Source: Protonemura montana
Taxonomy: Eukaryota; Arthropoda; Insecta; Plecoptera; Nemouridae
NCBI GenBank assembly: GCA_947568835.1
Contig: OX387605.1
Span: forward strand, 26,139,769-26,203,768
Length of the DNA: 64,000 nucleotides
Direction of reading: 5' to 3'
Shown here: positions 42,996 to 53,879 of the stretch, in pieces
Position numbering within the stretch: the first letter of the stretch is position 1
How the letters are laid out: every line of letters starts with the position of its first letter
The notes under the pieces: generated by a model
The model's database searches: none
The model's input: the letters and a program-made list of their open reading frames with translations, nothing else
What the model was told of the DNA's origin: nothing
Program-made: the position numbers and the translations under genes

Positions 42996-45900
42996 ATGGC
43001 GATGTCAAATTTTTACTCGAAAATCGCTGCGAAACCAGTGAAACGTTACCAGGATGGCATGTCGGTGTCGCAGACGAACGCATGGGTGAACGGTGAGTGT
43101 TTTTATCCGAGTGTTTGCGAGAGGACTTCCAGAATTATTGCGTGCGCTATGGGAAGGGTGTGGGTACTGTACCCTCACCCTTCGAGTGCTTTGTAGCCGA
43201 GTGGAGTTCCCCTGAGCTGGAAAACACGCCGTTATCGTACACAGGGGACTACGTCTTCTCAATCATGCAGCAAGTTCAAGGCATTTTATTGCTCCTACGA
43301 GTTCTCCCTTGATTTAGTCAGCGTTTGGTGAATAAATCGAACAAAGGAAGACAGCCTCAACTACTTATACATGCGACATTTCTTTCGTTTCCAGCGGAAA
43401 CGCTCAACAATGGCAGCCTGTCATTGTCTCCACCGCACAGCATCTCTCAGCGCGAAGCGATGCAGATCACGCAGCCAGCGAGTGCCCCCACGTCGCCACT
43501 ACAGTCCCCTAACCCGAGCAATGCCTCGCTGAACCTCGGCAGCAGCGGCCAGGCAACGGTGGACCCCAACTGGCAGGCTTTGAAGCCAACTGTTCGCGAA
43601 CGCAACGCCGCTATGTTCAACAACGACTTGATGGCCGATGTCAAATTCGTAGTAGGCAGTCCAGGTAGGTGTGGCGTTGGGCGAGGCTTGCGAGGCGGCA
43701 CTCGATTGGCCACATTTTTACTGGTTTTCTGTGCGACAGGACACTCGCAGTCCGTGCCCGCCCACAAGTACGTGCTGGCGACCGGGAGCTCTGTCTTCTA
43801 CGCGATGTTCTTTGGCGGGCTGGCGGAACACAAGGAAGAGATTGAAGTACCGGACGTGGAGCCGGCGGCATTCCTCACGCTGCTCAAGTAGGTCCTGGCT
43901 ACGTAGCCGTTTGTCAGATGGGCGACCATCATACACATTACCATCATACACTTGACCAGTTCTGTTCGGGAGAGATTTAGGAGGGCTGAAAGTTAAGCAA
44001 CACTGCGCTGAGTCAGGTATTGGATGGGTGACCATCATACACATGACCAGTTCTGTTCGGGAGAGAGGTTGGAGGGATGAAAGTTAAGCAGCACTGCACT
44101 GGGTCAGGTATTGGATGGGTGACCATCATACACATGACCAGTTCTGTTTGGGAGAGAGGTTGGAGGGATGAAAGTTAAGCAACACTGCACTGGGTCAGGA
44201 ATTGGATGGGTGACCATCATACACATGACCAGTTCTGTTCAGGAGAGAGGTTGCAGGGATGAAAGTTAAGCAACACTGCGCTGGGTCAGGTATTGAATGG
44301 GTGACCATCATACACATGACCAGTTCTGTTCGGGAGAGAGGTTGGAGGGATGAAAGTTAGTACAGCAACTTCACTCACCTTGCTTATCAACCTCTCGACA
44401 GCATGGATTTGTGGAGGAATCCTGTTGTTCAAGTTGTACCGTCCTTCGGAAGGGACGTTAAGCCGGTGGTCTCCTTGGTGCTCTTCGACAGGAGTAGGCT
44501 ACGTGCCGGCACCGGGTTTCCCCTCCTCCCTTCTAGGCTATTGCTAGGTTATGTTCATCATCATCCACTCATTCACCGACGCCATTAGACCAGTGTCACA
44601 TGGCACGTTGTCAAAACAGTGCGTCATTAAACAATATAAATCAATCGATCGATGGCGTTGTATCCTTGCCGCTCTGTGACCGACGCTTGCCGTGGCAGGT
44701 ACCTCTACTGCGACGAGGTAGCGCTGGAAGCCGACACGGTGTTGGCAACACTGTACGCCGCCAAGAAGTACATCGTGCCGCACCTGGCGCGTGCCTGCGT
44801 CACGTACCTCGAGACGAGTCTCACCGCCAAGAACGCGTGTCTCCTGCTCAGCCAATCACGGCTCTTCGAGGAGCCGGAGCTCATGCAGCGCTGCTGGGAG
44901 GTCATCGACGCACAGGTAGGCTGAGTTCATTGTCGAGAGAGAATCGGAAAAATTCTTCTTCGAGGCTCGAAGATGTGTATCACGTGCGCATATTAACGAA
45001 GTGCTCATTGGCACGATCAATTATAAATGTGATATAAATGTACATTCGTGTTAGCCTTACCTTACCACAGCCTGGTAGACTCTGAATACACGTTGCCAAC
45101 TTTAGAATGCAAAATAAAGCCAGTCTTCACCGGGGAGTTTGAAAATTAACCAGGAAATTATGAAAGAATAATACATCTCGCATTTTAATTCTTCTGTGAA
45201 TTTATCAGTTTATTTACAGGAAATTAAATCTATTGAAAAATAAGAACTTAAATGCAAAACTAAAAGTCCTAATGGCTTCTGCTAAATACCTGCCGTACAC
45301 TAGCGAATTCTAGCAATGGCTGCCAAAAAGCAGTTTGCAAGCTTGGTGCATGCCAACCTGATAAAAGTTAAAAGTAGCCCAAAATATATTAATTTGAACT
45401 TTCGTTGAATAACATTTATTGTTTTTCATTAAATATTTTGTTTTCCTGAAATTTTTAAATGTTTCAACCAAAGAAAAACATTATTTTGTTGCTTTTAAAT
45501 CAGATAGCTAACAGTTGCATCATGGTGTCATGTTTTCTAGGTTGGTACAAGCAGCCCAGAAAGTGGCAAACTCAAATTAATCCTAGTGTAACAGTAGCAT
45601 CATGGTGTCATGTTTTCTAGATTGGTACAAGCAGCCCAGAAAGTGGCAAACTCAAATTAATCCTAGTGTAACAGTAGCATCATGGTGTCATGTTTTCTAG
45701 GTTGGTACAAGCAGCCCAGAAAGTAGCAAACTCAAATTACTTCTAGTGTAACAGTAGCATCATGGTGTCATGTTTTCTAGGTTGGTACAAGCATCCCAGA
45801 AAGTGGCAAACTCAAATTAATCCTAGTGTAGCGACAAGAATAACATGATAAGTATCACGGGAATCAATGCTAGTCGATGCTATGACGTGCCACTTTGGTC

Positions 45901-48900
45901 ACTTTTCGGAACTTACTGGATCCCATTACCGGTAGACGTACATTCCTGACATTGTGCCAATGGACATAAACTTCTGACAGTTCAGAATATACTTGTAGAG
46001 ACTGGTGAAGCTACTTGCTTGCTAGCTTAAATACCAATTTAGTACTTATAATAATATAGTTGTACATTTGCTTACAATGCTGATGACTGATGAATGATAC
46101 ATAAGATTTTAATGCTACCACCAAAACATTGGATAATTATCATCAAGTTCCTACTGTAGATAACAGATAGGTTAGGCAGAAGAGCAACGTAATTCAGCCA
46201 ACGACTCTTGCAAAAATATAGTTCCTTTTTGTGCCAACTGCTTACCAGTAGTAGAAAACCGCTGTTCGTATCGCCGAGTAAATAAAATCCGTGGTCAGCT
46301 CTTGCCTGATACGATCGCTAGTGGTACCATTGCATTGCAAGAGATTCGTTGATTGTATTGCGTTACGCTTTTACCCAACCTAGTCCTTTTTCTATACTAC
46401 TAGCAATCTTTTTCTTAACGATCAATTCAAACTTTCAAACATACTTTTTGTTCAGCGCTCATCGTCTCACTTCCACGTTGCCCGCCATCTTTCATTTAAA
46501 TTTTACTAGATTCATAGTCTCCAGTTGTGCCAGCAGCTTTTCGTCGCTGTGACACAAGGTTTCGGAACCGAAATCCAGCGACTGAGGTTACGTACTCTGT
46601 ATAAAATTATTCCTGGCCGAGAAGATCCAGTAAGTTTCGGAATGCGTCCTCTACCTGTATAAAAACATATAAACATATCCCAAAACAAGCGAGGCGGTGA
46701 TTATTAAAGAGTGAAAGACTTTGTGTATCTAGAAGGCCAGCTGTCAAGCTGAACTTTTGTCTCAGTAAATGTCAGCCATGACAGTAACAGCTGATTTATC
46801 AGGCTTGTCAATTAAAGTTAGTCGGCTGCAGTTTCTACCTAGCCATCGGCATGGATTGTCGTCCAGTGCTCACCAATTGATAATTCAGACATCATAATGT
46901 CATTATTTGGCCCTCAGCACCGTATGCTTCTCAACTGCAGCTCGAACAGATGACATCGAAATGATGCTTTGACACGTGTTAGTTTCCATGTTGAAATGAA
47001 ATGTGACATGTTTCTCAAGCCAAGCAAAGTTACAGTGCCAGTTTAAAGTGTGTTGAATGTGCTTTCTTTAGTCGATGTGTCGTTCAAAGCTTTACAAAAC
47101 GTGACTGTACCGAATGTGTTGGCCTCTAATAAACTACATGTTCGAAAACAACACGTGCCAGTAATTTATTCAGAGCTAGCTTCCTTCCATCATCCGCGAT
47201 TGCTCTCTCAAGCCTCTGCTTTCGAAGGTAATGTCTTTATTGGTTGATCGCAAGGCTTTCTGCCATGGCAACGCAGCTCCTAAAAGGATCCCTCCCATCT
47301 TCCTTTGAACACATGATTTTAATTAACTGGCTAGGTTCGGTGAATAATGATACAGTTCTTTACAAACTAAAAGTGCCAGTTGCTGGTTCCAATGCACAAA
47401 TCTGCAGGTCTGTTAAAGTCTGTCTTCAATGCAGGCACTTAATGCATCTTTTCAATGCAGGCACATACCAAAGTTGAATGGCTGTGAAGCCATGCAAAGG
47501 CTTTTTATTTTATTATTAGAAACACTAATAACCTCTCAAAAATTGAACCCCAAACGGGAAATCGAACCCTGATCTCCACCTGTCGCGGGTGTTGCTCTAA
47601 CCAATTGAGCTACTAACACACATCATTTACAAAGAGTAGAACCATTCAGTCCCCAGGAAGTCCAAATTGACGTTGGATAAGTTTTACACTGTAAAATCTG
47701 ATTTAAATTGCAAATTATTGCAATGCTAGGAACACTAATAAAAAAATACTTTGCACATTGCATGCATGCAGGATCTGGTCTCCATGGCAGCCAGGATCTG
47801 GTCTCCATGATAGCCAGGATCTGGTCTCCATGATAGCCAGGATCTGGTCTCCATGGCAGCCAGGATCTGGTCTCCATGGCAGCCAGGATCTGGTCTCCAT
47901 GGCAGCCAGAATCTTGTCTCCATGGCAGCCAGGATCTGGTCTCCATGACAGCCAGGATCTGGTCTCCATGGCAGCCAGGATCTGGTCTCCATGGCAGCCA
48001 GGATCTTGTCTCTATGATAGCCAGGATCTGGTCTCCATGGCAGCCAGGATCTGGTCTCCATGATAGCCAGGATCTTGTCTCTATGATAGCCAGGATCTGG
48101 TCTCCATGGCAGCCTGGATCTGGTCTCCATGACAGCCTGGATCTGGTCTCCATGGCAGCCAGGATCTTGTCTCCATGGCAGCCAGGATCTGGTCTCCATG
48201 GCAGCCAGGATCTTGTCTCTATGATAGCCAGGATCTGGTCTCCATGGCAGCCAGGATCTGGTCTCCATGATAGCCAGGATCTGGTCTCCATGGCAGCCAG
48301 GATCTGGTCTCCATGGCAGCCAGGATCTGGTCTCCATGGCAGCCAGGATCTTGTCTCTATGATAGCCAGGATCTGGTCTCCATGGCAGCCAGGATCTGGT
48401 CTCCATGGCAGCCAGGATCTGGTCTCCATGATAGCCAGGATCTGGTCTCCATGATAGCCAGGATCTGGTCTCCATGGCAGCCTGGATCTGGTCTCCATGA
48501 TAGCCAGGATCTGGTCTCCATGGCAGCCTGGATCTGGTCTCCATGGCAGCCAGGATCTGGTCTCCATGGCAGCCAGGATCTGGTCTCCATGGCAGCCAGG
48601 ATCTGGTCTCCATGGCAGCCAGGATCTGGTCTCCATGATAGCCTGGATCTTGTCTCTATGATAGCCAGGATCTGGTCTCCATGACAGCCAGGATCTGGTC
48701 TCCATGGCAGCCAGGATCTGGTCTCCATGGCAGCCAGGATCTGGTCTCTATGGTAGCCAGGATCTGGTCTCCATGGCAGCCAGGATCTGGTCTCCATGGC
48801 AGCCAGGATCTGGTCTCCATGGCAGCCAGGATCTGGTCTCCATGGCAGCCAGGATCTGGTCTCCATGGCAGCCAGGATCTGGTCTCCATGATAGCCAGGA

Positions 48901-51643
48901 TCTGGTCTCCATGACAGCCAGGATCTGGTCTCCATGACAGCCAGGATCTGGTCTCCATGGCAGCCAGGATCTGGTCTCCATGATAGCCAGGATCTGGTCT
49001 CCATGGCAGCCAGGATCTGGTCTCCATGATAGCCAGGATCTGGTCTCCATGATAGCCAGGATCTGGTCTCCATGGCAGCCAGGATCTGGTCTCCATGGCA
49101 GCCAGGATCTGGTCTCCATGGCAGCCAGGATCTGGTCTCCATGATAGCCAGGATCTGGTCTCCATGACAGCCAGGATCTGGTCTCCATGACAGCCAGGAT
49201 CTGGTCTCCATGGCAGCCAGGATCTGGTCTCCATGATAGCCAGGATCTGGTCTCCATGGCAGCCAGGATCTGGTCTCCATGGCAGCCAGGATCTTGTCTC
49301 TATGATAGCCAGGATCTGGTCTCCATGGCAGCCAGGATCTTGTCTCTATGATAGCCAGGATCTGGTCTCCATGGCAGCCAGGATCTGGTCTCCATGGTAG
49401 CCAGGATCTGGTCTCCATGATAGCCAGGATCTGGTCTCCATGGCAGCCAGGATCTGGTCTCCATGGCAGCCAGGATCTGGTCTCCATGGCAGCCAGGATC
49501 TGGTCTCCATGGCAGCCAGGATCTGGTCTCCATGGCAGCCAGGATCTGGTCTCTATGGTAGCCAGGATCTGGTCTCCATGGCAGCCAGGATCTGGTCTCC
49601 ATGGCAGCCAGGATCTGGTCTCCATGGCAGCCAGGATCTGGTCTCCATGGCAGCCAGGATCTGGTCTCCATGGCAGCCAGGATCTGGTCTCCATGATAGC
49701 CAGGATCTGGTCTCCATGACAGCCAGGATCTGGTCTCCATGACAGCCAGGATCTGGTCTCCATGGCAGCCAGGATCTGGTCTCCATGATAGCCAGGATCT
49801 GGTCTCCATGGCAGCCAGGATCTGGTCTCCATGATAGCCAGGATCTGGTCTCCATGATAGCCAGGATCTGGTCTCCATGGCAGCCAGGATCTGGTCTCCA
49901 TGGCAGCCAGGATCTGGTCCCCGACGCCTGCTCGTGTGATCAACGTGTTTGTCCCAACGACCACCGATTGTCCCCAGGCTGAGTTGGCGCTGCGTTCCGA
50001 GGGGTTCGTTGATGTGGATCTGCCGACGCTGGAATGTGTCCTTGCCCGCGAGACGCTCAACTGCAAGGAGCCCGCGCTGTTTGCCGCGGCGCTAGCGTGG
50101 GCAGCTGCCGAGTGCCAGCGCCGCGACTTGGCCCCAACGGCACACAACAAGCGACAGGCGCTCGGTGCTGCCCTCTACTTGGTTCGCATCCCGACGATGG
50201 CGCTGGAGGAGTTCGCTGACGGGCCTGCCCAGCTCGGGATCCTCACCTCCCAGGAGATCATCGACATCTTCCTGCATTTCACGGCACACAGCAAGCCGCT
50301 GCTGGGATATCCTGTTAAACCGCGCACAGGTCTCAAGCCACAGGTTGGTGCTATCACACAAAGTCATCATACACATGACCATCATACATGTGACCATCAT
50401 ACACGTGACCATCATACACGTGACCATCATACACATGACCATCATACACATGACCATCATACACATGACCATCACACACATGACCATCATACACATGACC
50501 ATCATACACATGACCATCATACACATGACCATCATACACATAACCATCACACACATGACCATCACACACATGACCATCATACACATGACCATCATACACA
50601 TGACCATCATACACATGACCATCATACACGTGACCATCATACACATGACCATCATACACATGACCATCACACACATGACCATCATACACATGACCATCAT
50701 ACACATAACCATCACACACATGACCATCACACACATGACCATCATACACATGACCATCATACACATGACCATCATACACATGACCATCATACACACGACC
50801 ATCATACACATGACCATCATACACATGACCATCATACACGTGACCATCATACACATGACCATCATACACATGACCATCATACACATGACCATCATTCACA
50901 TGACCAGTTCTGTTTGGGAGAGAGGTTGGAGAGATGAAAGTTAAGCAACACTGCGCCAGGCCAGGCATTGGATGGGTGACCATCATACATTTGATCAGTT
51001 CTGTTCGGAGAGAGGTTGGAGGGATGAAAGTTAGTACAGCAACTTCACTCGCCTTGCTTATCAACCTCTCGACCGCATGGATTTGTGGAGGAATCCTGTT
51101 GTTCACGTTGTACCGTCCTTCGGAAGGGTCGTTTTTAGCCGTTGTTCACCTCGTGACATTCCACAGGTGTGCCACCGCTTCCAGTCGTGCGCGTACCGCA
51201 GCAACCAGTGGCGTTACCGCGGTCGCTGCGACAGCATCCAGTTCAGCGTCGACCGTCGCATCTTCGTGGTCGGCCTCGGGTTGTACGGCTCGTCAGGCGG
51301 GGCGGCCGACTACACGTGCCGCATCGAGCTCAAGCGACTCGGCCGCGTCATGGCGGAACGCAGCACCAAGTTCTTCTCGGACGGTTCCAGCAACACGTTC
51401 CACGTCTACTTCGAGCAGCCGGTGCAGATCGAGCCCGAGTCGTTCTACACGGCGTCGGCCGTGCTCGACGGCGGAGAGCTGAGCTACTTCGGACAGGAGG
51501 GCGTCAGCGAGGCCAGCGTCGGAGCAGTGACCTTCCAGTTCCAGTGCTCGTCGGAGAGCACCAACGGCACCGGCGTCCAGGGCGGGCAGATCCCTGAACT
51601 CATCTTCTACGGGCCGGCCCCAGCGACGGCCGTCGACGAATGA
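42996..51643 (+). CDS. BTBD6: BTBD3/BTBD6-type BTB-BACK-PHR protein, 6 exons
   Basis: Proteins of this family are Cullin-3 substrate adaptors; BTBD6 acts in neurogenesis in vertebrates. Exons: 42996-43092, 43395-43664, 43740-43887, 44699-44915, 49978-50343, 51167-51643. All phases match; 1575 nt, 524 residues. A Ser/Pro-rich N-terminus precedes the BTB domain (about residues 95-215: [57 protein letters not shown]). BACK follows (about 230-335: [20 protein letters not shown]). The PHR domain from 367 is very close to BTBD3/6 ([48 protein letters not shown]) and ends [11 protein letters not shown] plus a short tail. Intron 2 is only 75 bp; intron 4 is 5 kb. Choice between BTBD3 and BTBD6 is uncertain; invertebrates usually have one such gene. 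Confidence 0.95.
43930..44642 (+). mobile_element. 5S-derived SINE copy 6 in BTBD intron 3
   Basis: It starts within a module (no 5S head). About five modules, the complete body (44358-44530) and a 3' end ATTAAACAATATAAATCAAT at about 44640, 58 bases before exon 4. Confidence 0.83.
44916..47500. other. BTBD intron 4, unique part
   Basis: AT-rich intronic sequence with the 80-bp array listed separately. No exon or RNA gene was recognised. Confidence 0.5.
45508..45832. repeat. 80-bp tandem repeat, 4 copies, BTBD intron 4
   Basis: Unit with CATCATGGTGTCATGTTTTC and TTGGTACAAGCAGCCCAGAA; period about 80. Confidence 0.9.
47505..47760 (-). mobile_element. tRNA-cored inverted-repeat element, BTBD intron 4
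   Basis: The minus-strand tRNA-like core (about 47550-47620) has TAGCTCAATTGGTTAGAGCA and a B box, with flanks AACCTCTCAAAAATTGAAC and AACACTAATAAAAAAATACT. About 80 bases of extra sequence lie between core and tail. It runs directly into the 23-bp satellite. Confidence 0.65.
47767..49920. repeat. 23-bp minisatellite, about 93 copies, BTBD intron 4
   Basis: The unit is built on CCAGGATCTGGTCTCCATGG, with alternation of CATGGCAG, CATGATAG, CATGACAG and CTATGATAG at one site. It fills 2.15 kb and stops about 57 bases before exon 5. Long open frames on both strands are artefacts of the unit. Confidence 0.95.
50362..50905. repeat. 15-bp satellite derived from SINE sequence, BTBD intron 5
   Basis: About 36 copies of CATCATACACATGAC starting 20 bases after the exon 5 donor. 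It flows without a break into 5S-SINE copy 7 (ACACATGACCAGTTCTGTTT). Confidence 0.93.
50895..51166 (+). mobile_element. 5S-derived SINE copy 7, ending at a host splice acceptor
   Basis: One module and the body (AGTACAGCAACTTCACTCGC, GTACCGTCCTTCGGAAGGGT). From about 51130 the sequence still aligns with the SINE body but is diverged (SINE CCTTGGTGCTCTTCGACAG against CCTCGTGACATTCCACAG here), up to the AG that precedes BTBD exon 6. Confidence 0.75.
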
Positions 51644-52195
51644 CATCGCTTTCGCCGAGCTTAGAACTTGCCGAGTAGTCTCGTTTGGATTTTGTGATAT
51701 CGTTTTTTTTGTACTCGCTACGAGTGTATTTATTTGCGTCGACGTGTGGACGAGAGATGTTTTGTTCGGTACATTGGCTGCGAAATACAACGTGCCAATT
51801 GCGTGCTAAAATTTACTCCAATAAATGCCTTTTATTGGAAACTGTCAGCAGTCGCCGTGGATAAAGGTAGGTAATTAAAGAGAGGTAGTGAACGATGTTA
51901 TCATCGGATTATACATTAAAAAAATGCTTTATTAAATGTAATACAAATGCAAAGAGGAATCCCTTTTAAAGGGTCTCAGGTAAGTTTTAACAAGAGTAAT
52001 ACTAGGTCGTGGCATGTGACCATGCTTGAATGCCACTGTGAATTAAACACAAGCGAGTCCGGGTCGTAGCAAGGTCGTTGCAGTGCGTGGCAACTTTAAG
52101 TCAGTAGCAGCGATCGTAGTACATAGTTTCATAGTAGCCGGGAGGTGCAGATGGGTAGCCTACAAACACAAGGTATTATATACCTATCTCTATCC
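51644..52195. other. BTBD 3' UTR and downstream region
   Basis: AATAAA at 51820-51825, 177 bases after the stop, is a likely polyadenylation signal. Beyond it nothing is recognised. Confidence 0.5.
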
Positions 52196-52199
52196 AAGC

Positions 52200-53055
52200 T
52201 ATTTATTATTAATATTATTATTATTTGAGATCAGCTGGCTAGATCCTATGCTCTATCCAGGTTATTTGAGATTAGCTGACTGGATCCTATGCTCTATCCA
52301 GGTTATTTGAGATTAGCTGACTGGATCCTATGCTCTATCCAGGTTATTTGAGATCAGCTGGCTGGATCCTATGCTCTATCCAGGTTATTTGAGATTAGCT
52401 GACTGGATCCTATGCTCTATCCAGGTTATTTGAGATCAGCTGGCTGGATCCTATGCTCTATCCAGGTTATTTGAGATCAGCTGGCTGGATCCTATGCTCT
52501 ATCCAGGTTATTTGAGATCAGCTGGCTGGATCCTATGCTCTATCCAGGTTATTTGAGATCAGCTGGCTGGATCCTATGCTCTATCCAGGTTATTTGAGAT
52601 CAGCTGTCTGGATCCTATTCTCTATCCAGGTTATATGAGATCAGCTGGCTGGATCCTATGCTCCATCCAAGTTATTTGAGAACAGCTGGCTGGATCCTAT
52701 GCTCTATCCAGGTTATTTGAGATCAGCTGGCTGGATCCTATGCTCTATCCAGGTTATTTGAGATCAGCTGGCTGGATCCTATGTTCTATCCAGGTCATTT
52801 GAGATCAGCTGACTGGATCCTATGCTCTATCCATGTTATTTGAGATCAGCTGACTGGATCCTATGCTCTATCCAGGTTATTTGAGATCAGCTGACTGGAT
52901 CCTATGCTCTATCCAGGTTATTTGAGATCAGCTGGCTGGATCCTATGTTCTATCCAGGTCATTTGAGATCAGCTGACTGGATCCTATGCTCTATCCATGT
53001 TATTTGAGATCAGCTGGCTGGATCCTATGCTCTATCCAGGTTATTTGAGATCAGT
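52200..53055. repeat. 41-bp minisatellite, about 21 copies
   Basis: Unit with TATGCTCTATCCAGGTTATT and TGAGATCAGCTGGCTGGATC. It lies between the convergent 3' ends of the BTBD and RNA-binding genes, or in a 3' intron of the latter. Confidence 0.93.
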
Positions 53056-53080
53056 AAGGCCAGAAGACTCGGTGTCTTAC

Positions 53081-53243
53081 CTCGCATAGCGCTGTCGCCC
53101 GCCTTCAAGTGGAACGGCGGGAACTGCTGGCCGTGGAAATCTTTGTGGAATAACTGCTCGCCGTGGAACTGCTCGTGCATGAACTGTTCGGCGTGGAACT
53201 GCCCGTGCATGAACTGCTCGGCGCAGAACGGTTCCTGTTGCAC
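53081..53243 (-). CDS. Possible additional 3' exon of the RNA-binding protein gene
   Basis: On the minus strand an acceptor (CGTCAGTTCCAG) and a donor (GCGAG|GTAAGAC) bound 163 open nt, coding a Gln/Phe/His-rich peptide with internal repeats (QFMHGQFHAEQFMHEQFHGE). Exon 5 of the RNA-binding gene contains several in-frame CAG|GTACAG donors that would join it in phase. It may therefore be an alternative C-terminus replacing the stop at 53880; a following terminal exon was not found. Confidence 0.45.
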
Positions 53244-53378
53244 CTGGAACTGACGGAGCTAACATCACAATTGTGTTCTGCGCGAGGCAACAGGTCGCAG
53301 CAGTCAGGTGCATGTCACCCACCGACAATCTCAGATCTCGTCCATACACGACGCTAAAAGCTGGAACACTCTTGGGAA

Positions 53379-53879
53379 TTGATTGATTTGTGGTGTTTAA
53401 CATATCTGGTCATAAGGCACAGGTCTAATGGCGTCGGTGAATGAGTAGATGATGATGATGATGAACCTAACGTAGCCTAGAAGCGAGGAGACGAAATCCG
53501 GTGCCGGCACGTAACCTACTCCTGTCGAAGAGCACCAAGAGGACCACCGGCTTAACGTCCCTTGTCAAAGGACGGTACAACGCGAACAACAGGATTCCTC
53601 CACAAATCCATGCTGTCGAGAGGTTGATAAGCAAGGCGATTCAAGTTGCTGTACTAACTTTCATCCCTCCAACCTCTCTCCCAAACAGAACTGGTCATGT
53701 GTAGTATGATGGTCACCCATCCAATACCTAACCCAGCACAGTGTTGCTTAACTTGCATCCCTCCAACCTGTCTCCCGAACAGAACTGGTCACTCATCCAT
53801 TACCTGACTCAGCACAGTATTACTTAAGTTCGGTGATCTCACGAGGACCAGTGTTCCCAACATGACAAACAGTTCGGTC
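53379..53879 (-). mobile_element. 5S-derived SINE copy 8, abutting the RNA-binding gene's stop codon
   Basis: Minus orientation, head at 53879-53835 (GTTGGGAACACTGGTCCTCG), about two modules, body, 3' end at 53379 (TTGATTGATTTGTGGTGTTT on the plus strand). The TGA of the last certain coding exon (53880-53882) touches the SINE's 5' end, so the SINE would form the start of the 3' UTR or of the next intron. Confidence 0.82.

Noticed and set aside
47623-50150. Long frames of [18 protein letters not shown] repeats on both strands
   Set aside because: Pure product of the 23-bp satellite (69 bp gives 23 residues); no gene context.
50165-51106. Histidine-rich [10 protein letters not shown] frame continuing from BTBD exon 5
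   Set aside because: Read-through of the intron 5 satellite; the exon 5 donor and exon 6 acceptor give a conserved PHR domain instead.
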